DNA of 25,669 nucleotides. Source: Oscillospiraceae bacterium (GTDB lineage: Bacteria; Bacillota; Clostridia; Oscillospirales; Ruminococcaceae). Where the stretch lies: assembly GCA_017394565.1 (NCBI GenBank), contig JAFPXW010000265.1, forward strand, positions 1-25,669, given 5' to 3'. Position numbers and translations under genes: made by a program. Of the stretch, positions 15,371 through 22,844 are shown in pieces (positions within the stretch are counted from its first letter, which is position 1; each line of letters begins with the position of its first letter). Below the pieces are notes generated by a model. The model had not been told where the DNA came from. It made no database searches and saw nothing but the letters and a program-made list of their open reading frames with translations.

Positions 15371-16366
15371 ATGGCATCAAAGGTTTGTTATAACTGCGGC
15401 AAGAAGCTTCATGGCAACGGGATCAGCTGCCCGAACTGCGGCGCACATCAGTGGCGTCAGGGGACAGATAACCTGAGCGTAGAACAGCTCAAGGACAAGG
15501 CTGACGACGAATTCCGTCAGGCAAAGCTTGCAAAGGGCGACGCGAAGGATACATTCATGGAAATGGCAATGTTCCACTACTTCCTGATCGCTGAGCGAAT
15601 CAATTCCGCAATCCCGAAGCTGGAGACACTCGAGCCGATGGAACGCTGCATCCATATGCTGGACTATATCCTGATCCAGGAGCGCCGTGCAGAGGCACAC
15701 GGTAACGAGAACTGGCAGCAGCGCTACAGAGATATGCTCGAGCGCCTGAACAATATGAAGGACAACCTGCTCTACGACCGTATCGAGAAGAACCGTGCAG
15801 AAGCGGCGGCTGCGGCTCCGGCCAATGCGATCAACGAGGACGGCTCTCCGGCACCGGCGCCGGCGCAGCAGACGGCTGCACAGGCTGCACCGGACAAGCT
15901 CGATGAGCTGCTCGATTATGCGAACTTCACCGTATCCGAGATGGATGACATGGGTTCCTGGAACTTCCTCGGCAAGCCGAGAAGCAAGAACTACATGACC
16001 AGTATGTTCTCCTTCCTGCGTGATATCAAGAATTCTCTTAGTACCCTCGAGCAGAAGGAGCGCGAGGTTCTGCTGCACGTGATGTTCCAGGTGGCAGACA
16101 GCTACGAGAAGGGAACCTATCCGTTCCCGCAGGATCCGTCCAAGGCGGTAGACTGGCACATCGAGGCTGCCAACAGAGGTCTGGTGCTTTCTGAACTGGC
16201 GATCGGCGACATCTACATGAAGGGCAGCGGCGGTCTGCGTCCGCAGCCGGAGAAGGCACTGGAGTGGTACGAGAAGGCTCTCGCCACCAACAGCTCCACC
16301 AAGGTCAATGAGTATGCAGAAGCTGCCATCGAGCATATCAAGTATACCATGCGTAACAATGGCTAA
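15371..16366 (+). CDS. Zinc-ribbon protein with Sel1-like repeat region
   Basis: 331 aa, with no signal peptide or membrane helix. Residues 6-23 form a zinc ribbon (CYNC then CPNC). A helical region of about 110 residues follows (EQLKDKADDEFRQAKLAKGD through LERLNNMKDNLLYDRIEKN), then an Ala/Pro-rich linker (~140-180). A C-terminal helical repeat segment (~220-325) has Sel1/TPR character: QVADSYEKGTYPFPQDPSKAVDWHIEAANRG, and IGDIYMKGSGGLRPQPEKALEWYEKALAT. Sel1-type repeats usually hold protein partners together. The partner and process are unknown here. It shares its zinc-ribbon-plus-linker plan with the protein at 10726-12156 and stands alone between a promoter and a terminator. Confidence 0.85.
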   Translation: MASKVCYNCGKKLHGNGISCPNCGAHQWRQGTDNLSVEQLKDKADDEFRQAKLAKGDAKDTFMEMAMFHYFLIAERINSAIPKLETLEPMERCIHMLDYILIQERRAEAHGNENWQQRYRDMLERLNNMKDNLLYDRIEKNRAEAAAAAPANAINEDGSPAPAPAQQTAAQAAPDKLDELLDYANFTVSEMDDMGSWNFLGKPRSKNYMTSMFSFLRDIKNSLSTLEQKEREVLLHVMFQVADSYEKGTYPFPQDPSKAVDWHIEAANRGLVLSELAIGDIYMKGSGGLRPQPEKALEWYEKALATNSSTKVNEYAEAAIEHIKYTMRNNG

Positions 16367-16375
16367 TGAAACACG

Positions 16376-16406
16376 AACCCCTGCTTTGATCGGCAGGGGT
16401 TTTTTG
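16376..16406 (+). terminator. Intrinsic terminator of the zinc-ribbon/Sel1-like gene
   Basis: AACCCCTGC (16376-16384) / GCAGGGGTT (16393-16401) with an 8-nt loop, followed by a T-run. Confidence 0.92.
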
Positions 16407-16421
16407 TACGGCCATAATGAA

Positions 16422-16457
16422 ATCACCGGCTCTCCTACAAAGGGGAAAGCCGGTGAT
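16422..16457 (-). terminator. Hairpin terminator of the LRR-dockerin gene
   Basis: ATCACCGGCT (16422-16431) / AGCCGGTGAT (16448-16457) lies just after the minus-strand stop at 16465. The T-tract is short (ATTTC). Confidence 0.6.
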
Positions 16458-16464
16458 TCTTGTT

Positions 16465-19400
16465 TTATACCGTCTGCTTCTGGTCAGCAGCCAGCCAGTC
16501 GCGCAGCGTATCGCTGCCGCCGGAACCGCCGTAAGCTGCATAACGCAGTACCGTTGCCGCGTCGGTTGCGTCAGTAGCGCCGTCAGCGTTGACATCGCCG
16601 GCAGCCAGCTCCTCAGCGGTCAGTCCGCTGTCAGAACCGGCACCGATGCGTGCTGCTGCAACAAGGATCTCTGCTGCGTCGTTTGCATTGACATCGCCGT
16701 CACCGTTGACATCGCCGCCGTGCGCTTCCACAGACTCCGTGCTGGTGGGTTCAGTGGATTCGGTGGTAGATTCGGTTGTCGTGGATTCGGTGGTAGTTTC
16801 AGCTGTCGTGGATTCGGTGGTTGTTTCGGTTGTGGTGGATTCGGTGGTAGATTCGGTGGTTGTTTCTGTCGTGATGGATTCGGTGGTTGTTTCGGTTGTG
16901 GTGGATTCGGTGGTTGTTTCGGTTGTGGTGGATTCGGTGGTTGTTTCTGTCGTGGTGGATTCGGTGGTAGATTCGGTTGTCGTGGATTCGGTGGTAGATT
17001 CGGTTGTGGTGGATTCGGTGGTAGATTCCGTTGTGGTGGATTCGGTGGTAGTTTCAGTTGTCGTGGATTCGGTGGTAGTTTCGGCTGTCGTGGATTCGGT
17101 GGTGGATTCGGTGGTAGATTCGGTCGTGGTGGATTCGGTGGTAGTTTCGGTTGTCGTGGATTCGGTAGTTGTTTCTTCTGTGGTCGGTTCCGTTTCTACC
17201 ACCGGCAGCGGTGTCGGTGTGAAGCGGATGACATTGATCTTGTTCGGGGTGATGGTGAACTTGCCTTCGCCCTCGACAGCGGTATCCGGATGATAATAGT
17301 AATACGGATTGACATCAGAAATGGTCACATAGGCCGTGTCGCTGTCGGACAGATAGTAAGTCGTTTCGTAGGACGTAGTATAGGCGCTGCTGGAGAAATC
17401 GTAGGTTCTGCTTTCGCCGTTCTTGCTGGTGACTGTTAGACGATAATAGATGGCATCTCGCGGCTCACAGTCACCGATCAGGATGCGGATCTTGGTAGAA
17501 CCGGTGTAAACCTCTTCTTCCATCGCCTCGAACTTGTAGCCTGCCTTCAAAGCAGCGGCTTCGATCGCGGTACCTGCATAGCCGTGGAACGTTACTTCAT
17601 CATCCTCATCGGAAGGCTCATAAGTGTAAGAAGAACGGTAGCCGCTGCCGATATAGGAATTCGAGTAGAAATAGACATCGCCGGACATAAACCGGAACGA
17701 GTCAGCGTTAACAGACAGGCTTTTCATCAGATGAATGTCCATGCCGGTGCGTCCGGCAAATGCATAGTTCTGAATGCTGATGATGTTAGAAGCATCAATT
17801 TTGACCTCATTGCTTTCCCCGAAATAGTAGGCCAGCGTATAGCTCGGAACGTAAGCCGCCTCATAGCCGTTCCAGCTCATGTAGTAGCTGCACAGGAATC
17901 CATCGAATGCAGCATAGCGGCTGTTGTAGGGATCGACCTGAATGTCGTGCAGATTGTCGCAGCCCCAGAACGGATAGTAGGGGAGATTGGTCACATTCGC
18001 ACCGATGCTCAGGTGACGCAGTGCGGTGTGATTCTGGAAGTTGCTGCTCAGGCTTGTGATGAGATACTGCTTGCCGCCGACTTCCAGACCATAAGGGATG
18101 CTGATGCTCTCGGCCTTGTCATCCACGCGGATGATGTTGGCAGTACCGGGTGCGTCCTCATAGCCGGAATAGAGCTGATAGATGACGCCGTCGTATTCTG
18201 CCAGGAAATTGAGCGGAACGGCGCGGACTTCCGTTGTGCTGGAGGATGCATAAGCGACTTTGGTGGTAGTAGTATTCGAGGTGCGCGGCGGCTCGGTCAC
18301 ATATTCGCGGTAGCTTGTGGTGACCTGACCGAATTCATCAGTCTGCATTTCCGTGGTTGTTGTGGTCGTGGCTTCCGTCGTGGTCGTTGCGATGGTCTCG
18401 CAGGGACGAACCGCAGCCGGCGACTTGCCGAGAGACTGGAACGTGATGCCGTTGTTCTCGCAGTAGAGCTGGATGTTGGAATCGTCATAGCTGCACAGCA
18501 CGCCGTCATATGCCATGTGTCTGGTGGTGAGATCGCCCTCTGTGACCTCAATATAGGTATTGGTGAAGGTAGAGGGACGGCTGGTGGTCTTGGTGACGTA
18601 ATCGCCGTAATGTATCGACGAGAAATGAAGTGTCAGGTCGTTCAGAGAAACATTCGGATTCTTGATCGTGACCTTCTTGAGGCTATCGCAGGATTCAAAT
18701 GCATAGGAACCGATCGCTTCGACATTTTCCGGCAGAACGACTTCGCTGACGTTGGTGCCCATGAAGGCGCCGTTGCCGATGGCCGTGACGAAATCCGGAA
18801 CCGTGAAGGAACCGGTGCGTCCGGCAGGGTATGCGACCAGTGTCTTTTTGTCCTTGGAATACAGGATACCGTCGATGGAGGTGAAATCCTCACTGTTCGG
18901 ATCGGCATAAATGTTCATCAGCTTGTCGCAGTGTTCGCTGAAATTTCTGCCGAGGTATTTCACGCCGGCCGGAATGGTGAGCTCCTTGATGCCGGTGCGG
19001 ATAAAGGCGTTGGAATCAATTCTTTCCAGAGAATCCGGCAGTTCGATGACTTCCAGACCTGTCTGACCGGAGAATGCGGAAGAACCGATCTTTTTCAGTG
19101 TGTCCGGCAGAATGACCTTCACGACCTGGGTGCTGCGCTCACGCGATTCACTGGGGGAAGCGGCTTTGGCAGTTCCTACGGTAGCAACCGTTGTGGTCTT
19201 GCGCTCTGTTGCTGTGGTGTAGGGGACGTGTGTCGTGGATGCCTTCGGATCATAGGAAGTGGATACGCGGGTAGTCGTAGTGGTGGTCGTCGTTGTTGTT
19301 GTCGTGGTAGTGGTGGTGGAAGTGGTCGTTGTCGTGGTCTCGCGCGGTTCTGTTGCCGACTCACGGACCAGCAAGCCGCTGACGCTGTAGCGGACATCGT

Positions 19401-20019
19401 CGTAAATATAGCTATAGCTGCCGGAGATCGCTTCGACCGGCAAACCGCCGAGCAGTGCAGGGATCTCTACGACCGTCTGATCGTCCGGTACCTCGACCAT
19501 AACGACTTCCGCATGATCGTCATACTTGCGGTAAGCGAAATTCGCTTCCGTTGCGATCACATATGTTGCCGCCGTTGTGGTGGTGTAGCGGGTGGTAGTG
19601 GCAGCCGTTGTGGTGGTAGTGTTCGTTGTCGCTTCGTCAGTCGTTTCCGCGTCGCTGTCCTCCGTCGTGGGGGACTCCTCCGTTGTCGCGTAGCCGGTCG
19701 TTTCCGCACCGATGGCTATGACGGGTTCGTTCGCAGCGTAAGTCCCGGTGGTTTTGACCGCTTCCGTCGGATCGGTCGCAGCCTCAGTGGTTTCTGCGGT
19801 TTCCACGGGATCGGCAGCGGCTTCGCTGACTGCGGCCGCATCCGTCGTTTCAGCGGATGCGGTGACGTCGCTTGCGGTGATCGCGTTCGCCTGCACAATG
19901 ATGGCGTTGCTGAATTCGTCTTCAGCACGCGCTTCCAGCACTGGAGCAAATTCCGGTGCGGAAGACATCGTCATCATTGCTGCCGAAAGAACGCCGGCAA
20001 GCATTTTTTGGATGTTCAT
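16465..20019 (-). CDS. BspA-like leucine-rich-repeat protein with Thr-rich linkers and dockerin
   Basis: 1184 aa. It starts with a signal peptide (MNIQKMLAGVLSAAMMTMSS), and AGGAGGAG lies about 6 nt before the ATG. The N-terminal ~260 residues mix a small folded segment (NFAYRKYDDHAEVVMVEVPDD onward) with two Thr-rich stretches, one a near pure poly-Thr run around residue 240. LRR_5/BspA-type repeats occupy about 298-456 (VILPDTLKKIGSSAF, IGNGAFMGTNVSEVVLP, IGSYAFESCDSLKKV) and 626-766 (IIRVDDKAESISIP through NYAFAGRTGMDIHL). An extra domain (~830-935) follows. A long T-T-E-S repeat linker (~943-1095) then leads to a two-repeat dockerin (1097-1175; DVNGDGDVNANDAAEIL and DVNADGATDATDAATVL). 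BspA-like repeats usually bind proteins or surfaces. As a cellulosome cargo it is probably a binding or adhesion subunit, not an enzyme; that is inference. Confidence 0.92.
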   Translation of the reverse strand: MNIQKMLAGVLSAAMMTMSSAPEFAPVLEARAEDEFSNAIIVQANAITASDVTASAETTDAAAVSEAAADPVETAETTEAATDPTEAVKTTGTYAANEPVIAIGAETTGYATTEESPTTEDSDAETTDEATTNTTTTTAATTTRYTTTTAATYVIATEANFAYRKYDDHAEVVMVEVPDDQTVVEIPALLGGLPVEAISGSYSYIYDDVRYSVSGLLVRESATEPRETTTTTTSTTTTTTTTTTTTTTTTRVSTSYDPKASTTHVPYTTATERKTTTVATVGTAKAASPSESRERSTQVVKVILPDTLKKIGSSAFSGQTGLEVIELPDSLERIDSNAFIRTGIKELTIPAGVKYLGRNFSEHCDKLMNIYADPNSEDFTSIDGILYSKDKKTLVAYPAGRTGSFTVPDFVTAIGNGAFMGTNVSEVVLPENVEAIGSYAFESCDSLKKVTIKNPNVSLNDLTLHFSSIHYGDYVTKTTSRPSTFTNTYIEVTEGDLTTRHMAYDGVLCSYDDSNIQLYCENNGITFQSLGKSPAAVRPCETIATTTTEATTTTTTEMQTDEFGQVTTSYREYVTEPPRTSNTTTTKVAYASSSTTEVRAVPLNFLAEYDGVIYQLYSGYEDAPGTANIIRVDDKAESISIPYGLEVGGKQYLITSLSSNFQNHTALRHLSIGANVTNLPYYPFWGCDNLHDIQVDPYNSRYAAFDGFLCSYYMSWNGYEAAYVPSYTLAYYFGESNEVKIDASNIISIQNYAFAGRTGMDIHLMKSLSVNADSFRFMSGDVYFYSNSYIGSGYRSSYTYEPSDEDDEVTFHGYAGTAIEAAALKAGYKFEAMEEEVYTGSTKIRILIGDCEPRDAIYYRLTVTSKNGESRTYDFSSSAYTTSYETTYYLSDSDTAYVTISDVNPYYYYHPDTAVEGEGKFTITPNKINVIRFTPTPLPVVETEPTTEETTTESTTTETTTESTTTESTTESTTESTTAETTTESTTTETTTESTTTESTTESTTTESTTESTTTESTTESTTTETTTESTTTETTTESTTTETTTESITTETTTESTTESTTTETTTESTTAETTTESTTTESTTESTEPTSTESVEAHGGDVNGDGDVNANDAAEILVAAARIGAGSDSGLTAEELAAGDVNADGATDATDAATVLRYAAYGGSGGSDTLRDWLAADQKQTV
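16736..17190 (-). repeat. Degenerate 9/18/27-nt tandem repeats coding a T-T-E-S linker
   Basis: About 450 bp of in-frame imperfect tandem units. The common 27-nt unit (plus-strand GTGGATTCGGTGGTTGTTTC followed by GGTTGTG) codes S-T-T-T-E-T-T-T-E on the minus strand. The unit length is a multiple of three, so gains and losses should change linker length without breaking the frame. Confidence 0.85.
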
Positions 20020-20144
20020 GATGTTCTCCTCCTATCATGTGAAACATGAGACGCCGCATATCATACAGAAATGCAGCACATACATGGCAAAACCTTGTAC
20101 GATATTACGGAAATTGCCGATATATCGCGGTTTTGCTTGTTTCT

Positions 20145-20173
20145 ATTATACCAGATATTTACTTAAAAAGCAA
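20145..20173 (-). promoter_or_regulatory. Sigma-A promoter of the LRR-dockerin gene
   Basis: Minus strand TTGCTT (20173-20168), 17-bp spacer, TATAAT (20150-20145) with TGg before it. The leader is ~120 nt and has a small TCATGT/ACATGA hairpin (20035-20049) close to the ribosome site. Confidence 0.82.
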
Positions 20174-20186
20174 GCACTTTTGGAAA

Positions 20187-20216
20187 AAAGAATTCCCATC
20201 CGTTATGGATGGGAAC
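20187..20216 (-). terminator. Intrinsic terminator of the serine-hydrolase/dockerin gene
   Basis: TTCCCATCC (20193-20201) / GGATGGGAA (20207-20215) with a 5-nt loop, followed on the minus strand by TTCTTTTTTCC. The next promoter begins about 14 bp later. Confidence 0.92.
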
Positions 20217-20224
20217 GAAAATAA

Positions 20225-21436
20225 TTATGAAAGCCCTGCCAGAAAGTCCGTCAGCGATTCCGAGCCGCCGGCACCGGAATATGCCGCATATTGCAGCAGA
20301 AGCGCCGCGTCCTCTGCATCCGGAAGGGAATTGCCATTGAGATCGCCGCGCAGGAGCTGTTCCGCCGGAAGTTCGATCTCACGGCCGGCACCGAGATTGG
20401 CAGCCGCCTGCAGGACCGCCTGTGCATCGACAGCATCAATGCTGCCGTCGGCGATGACATCGCCGAATTGCGGTGATTCGACTGGTTCAGTGGGTTCCGT
20501 GGTGATTTCCTCCGTTTCAGTCGGGATCTCCGTTGGTTCGGTGGGAGTTTCTACCGTTTCCGTCGGGGCTTCCGTCGTTTCCGGAGGTACGAGCGCACGG
20601 ACTTCGGCTGCGTGCTCCTCATTGATGCGGCCGGCGCACGCAGCGACATTCTGGAGGTAGGTCACGTCCGGCACATAATTGGTCGCGCTGCTCATTAAGA
20701 TCAGAATATAGGGCGAATCGCTGCCGATGTAGCAGGCCTCATGCCAGACCTTCGGGATGTTGCCGTATTTGACGGCGACAGGCGTGTTCTCATCGCCAAG
20801 CACGGCGCGGACGTAAGTATCCTTTGAGTGGCACAGGGCATCCCAGGCCAGCTCCCACGGACCGCCGTCGTCGGAACGAATGACGAAACGCCGCATCGAC
20901 TCGCAGACGAAATTCGCCGGCAGCAGGGGAAAACGGAGTGTCTGGTTCCCGATGTAAATATCGCTGAATCCCCAGCGCTTGACCATCGCATTGAAGCCGT
21001 CCATGCCGAAAATTTCCACCAGCATATCATAGGCAACATTGTCTGAATAGCGCAGCGCGTAGTCGAGCAGCTGTGCCACGGTGTAAACCTCGCCGTATGC
21101 GCCCTTGTAGATGATGCCAGAGCCGGAATGGTACCATTTTTCGGTGTAAGTCATCGTGGCATCAAGGGAGCTGAACCCGTTTTCAAGCTGTGCGCAGACG
21201 TAGTAGCAGTAGGGCAGCTTGATGAGGGAAGCGCCGGACATTTTGGTCGCGGCGTTGTAAGAATAGAGCATTGTGCCGTCCATGTTGTAGACCATGACAG
21301 CAGTCGGGCGGTTGTAGGCTTTGATGAGGGCATCCATTTCGTCCGTGGCGTCTGTGGCAGAGCTGCGCAGCGGCAGCACGAACGCCATCAGAAACAGGCA
21401 GGTCAGGCACAAGGATGTAAAGCGTTTCCAGAACAT
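20225..21436 (-). CDS. Class A beta-lactamase-like serine hydrolase with dockerin
   Basis: 403 aa from the ATG at 21436; AAAGGAG lies 8 nt upstream, and the longer frame starts inside a terminator. Residues 1-27 are a signal peptide (MFWKRFTSLCLTCLFLMAFV, then S-S-A-T). The hydrolase domain (~30-285) has the serine beta-lactamase/PBP motifs in order: Ser70-x-x-Lys73 (GASLIKLP), Ser131-Asp-Asn133 (RYSDNVAYDML) and a Lys223-Tyr-Gly225 box in place of K-T-G. A Thr/Glu/Pro linker (~287-320) leads to a dockerin (323-403; DVIADGSIDAVDAQAVL, then DLNGNSLPDAEDAALLL), whose loops are less regular than usual. Exported and cellulosome-bound, it may act on peptidoglycan, esters or peptides; I cannot tell which. 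True antibiotic resistance is unlikely but not excluded. It sits between diaminopimelate dehydrogenase and the LRR protein. Confidence 0.9.
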   Translation of the reverse strand: MFWKRFTSLCLTCLFLMAFVLPLRSSATDATDEMDALIKAYNRPTAVMVYNMDGTMLYSYNAATKMSGASLIKLPYCYYVCAQLENGFSSLDATMTYTEKWYHSGSGIIYKGAYGEVYTVAQLLDYALRYSDNVAYDMLVEIFGMDGFNAMVKRWGFSDIYIGNQTLRFPLLPANFVCESMRRFVIRSDDGGPWELAWDALCHSKDTYVRAVLGDENTPVAVKYGNIPKVWHEACYIGSDSPYILILMSSATNYVPDVTYLQNVAACAGRINEEHAAEVRALVPPETTEAPTETVETPTEPTEIPTETEEITTEPTEPVESPQFGDVIADGSIDAVDAQAVLQAAANLGAGREIELPAEQLLRGDLNGNSLPDAEDAALLLQYAAYSGAGGSESLTDFLAGLS

Positions 21437-21454
21437 GAGGATCTCCTTTATAAA

Positions 21455-21496
21455 CAAGAAAAACTTCCGCCGCATCATGGGGAAAACGGCGGAAGC
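21455..21496 (-). terminator. Intrinsic terminator of ddh
   Basis: CTTCCGCCG (21464-21472) / CGGCGGAAG (21487-21495) with a 14-nt loop, followed on the minus strand by TTTTTCTTG. It ends only ~20 bp before the serine-hydrolase start, with no promoter seen in between. Confidence 0.88.
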
Positions 21497-21522
21497 TTGC
21501 GTTTTATGGTTTTGAAAAAGAA

Positions 21523-22512
21523 TTACAGGCAGTGTGCGCGGAGTTCCTCAGCAGACAGCGGAGAGAGATAGCCGGGTGCTACATCAAATGCAGTCTTGCA
21601 GCCGGTCTGACCTTCTTCAGCCATGCGGGAGAGCGCTCTTGCGTAAGCCACCAGTACGGAAGCGGTGAACTCCGGATTGGAGCCGAGCTTCAGGGAGTAC
21701 TCGATGGTCTGAACCGTGTTCTCGCCGTCGCCGGTCTTGCCGGAACGGATCACGAAACCGCCGTGCGGCAGGGTATTATGCTCACGGTCAAAGGTCTCCT
21801 CGTCGATGAAGTTCACGGTGGTGTTGTACTCATCGAAGTAATTCTTCATGGTCTTGATGTCGTTCTCGATCTGTGCCTTGTCAGCACCCTCCTCAGCTAC
21901 AACGTAGCAAACACGCTCGTGCTTGTCGCGCGTTGTCAGCTCCGGCTGGCTGCCGCTGCGAACTGCGTCGATCGCAGACTGTACCGGGCAGGTGTACTGG
22001 ATGCCGCGCTTGACACCCTTGACACGGCGGATGGCGTCAGAGTGGCCCTGAGAAACGCCCTTGCCCCAGAAGGTGTAGGTCTGACCGTTGCGGAGAATGC
22101 TCTCTGCATACACGCGGTTGAGGGAGAACAGACCGGGATCCCAGCCGAGGGAGATCATGGCAAGCTTGCCGCCGGCCTTGGCCGCAGCGTCAACATTCGC
22201 GAAATGCTCCGGAATGCGTGCGTGGGTATCGAAGCTGTCGATGACATTGAAATGCTCCGCCAGTGCAGGTGTCTGCTCCGGCAGATCGGTCGCACTGCCG
22301 CCGCAGATGATGAGAACATCCACGTCGTTCTTGTACTTGGTGATGTCGGCGATCGGATAAACCGGAATGCCGGCGGTCAGGAGCTTGACGCTCTCCGGAG
22401 CGCGGCGTGTGAAGACACCGACCAGCTCCATATCCTCATTCTGGCGGATGGCAAGCTCGACGCCCTTGCCGAGGTTACCGTAGCCTGCGATACCAATTCT
22501 GATTTTGCTCAT
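21523..22512 (-). CDS. ddh: meso-Diaminopimelate dehydrogenase
   Basis: 329 aa, normal family length (~320-330). It makes meso-diaminopimelate from L-tetrahydrodipicolinate, ammonia and NADPH in one step (EC 1.4.1.16), supplying lysine and peptidoglycan precursors. Evidence: the N-terminal Rossmann motif IRIGIAGYGNLGKGVE, VFTRR, LIICGGSATDLPEQ, VIDSFDTHARIPEH, SLGWDPGLFSLNRVYAE, WGKGVSQGHSDAIRRVKGV and HGGFVIRSG, all matching known Ddh proteins. The ATG at 22512 has GGAGG 8 nt upstream; an earlier in-frame ATG overlaps that site. Ddh is a less common DAP route, found in some Clostridia alongside or in place of the aminotransferase route. It has its own promoter and terminator. Confidence 0.96.
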   Translation of the reverse strand: MSKIRIGIAGYGNLGKGVELAIRQNEDMELVGVFTRRAPESVKLLTAGIPVYPIADITKYKNDVDVLIICGGSATDLPEQTPALAEHFNVIDSFDTHARIPEHFANVDAAAKAGGKLAMISLGWDPGLFSLNRVYAESILRNGQTYTFWGKGVSQGHSDAIRRVKGVKRGIQYTCPVQSAIDAVRSGSQPELTTRDKHERVCYVVAEEGADKAQIENDIKTMKNYFDEYNTTVNFIDEETFDREHNTLPHGGFVIRSGKTGDGENTVQTIEYSLKLGSNPEFTASVLVAYARALSRMAEEGQTGCKTAFDVAPGYLSPLSAEELRAHCL

Positions 22513-22552
22513 GGGGATTACCTCCGCTTTCAAAATTTAAGTTTACTCGTTT

Positions 22553-22581
22553 ATTATAGCACAGATTTGGAATTTTGTAAA
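22553..22581 (-). promoter_or_regulatory. Sigma-A promoter of ddh
   Basis: Minus strand TTTACA (22581-22576), 17-bp spacer, TATAAT (22558-22553) with TGc before it. Its leader is ~35 nt. Confidence 0.85.
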
Positions 22582-22630
22582 GAAAAAAATAGCTTTCGGC
22601 GCGTTTTTTTCAGAAAATGAAGTGAAACGG

Positions 22631-22649
22631 CGATTTTGGCTAAAAATCG
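22631..22649. promoter_or_regulatory. Inverted repeat between ddh and GH10 promoters
   Basis: CGATTTT (22631-22637) / AAAATCG (22643-22649) with a 5-bp centre, about 50 bp upstream of the ddh -35. It could be an operator; no regulator is known. Confidence 0.35.
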
Positions 22650-22709
22650 AAATGTTAATCCGGTAAACACACTTGTTTTCAAGAGACGGACACAGCAAAA
22701 CTGCCGCCT

Positions 22710-22731
22710 GCAAATTTTCCACCAAATTTGC
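22710..22731. promoter_or_regulatory. Perfect inverted repeat upstream of the GH10 promoter, candidate operator
   Basis: GCAAATTT (22710-22717) / AAATTTGC (22724-22731) with a 6-bp centre. It ends 26 bp before the -35 of the xylanase gene. Size and symmetry suit a dimeric DNA-binding protein; the lack of a T-tract argues against a terminator. Confidence 0.5.
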
Positions 22732-22757
22732 ACGATTGGCATATTTTAACAAAACTA

Positions 22758-22786
22758 TTGACAAACAAGTAATAATGTGCTACAAT
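22758..22786 (+). promoter_or_regulatory. Sigma-A promoter of the GH10 xylanase gene
   Basis: TTGACA (22758-22763), 17-bp spacer, TACAAT (22781-22786) with TGc before it. A near-consensus, probably strong promoter. Confidence 0.9.
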
Positions 22787-22844
22787 ATAACAGTACGGAA
22801 ATCCGTATTATTTGATAGAATTCATAACAAAGGGGAAGGTAGAA

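Noticed and set aside
16736..17190. Regular repeat array considered as CRISPR
   Set aside because: Units are contiguous with no unique spacers, and they code a protein linker in frame.
16417..17439. Plus-strand frame coding a glycine-rich GGFGG repeat protein
   Set aside because: It is the reverse reading of the T-T-E-S linker repeats and only mimics a structural glycine-rich protein.
17584..20049. 821-aa plus-strand frame antisense to the LRR gene
   Set aside because: No domain or start signal; the minus-strand protein has a signal peptide, LRRs and a dockerin.
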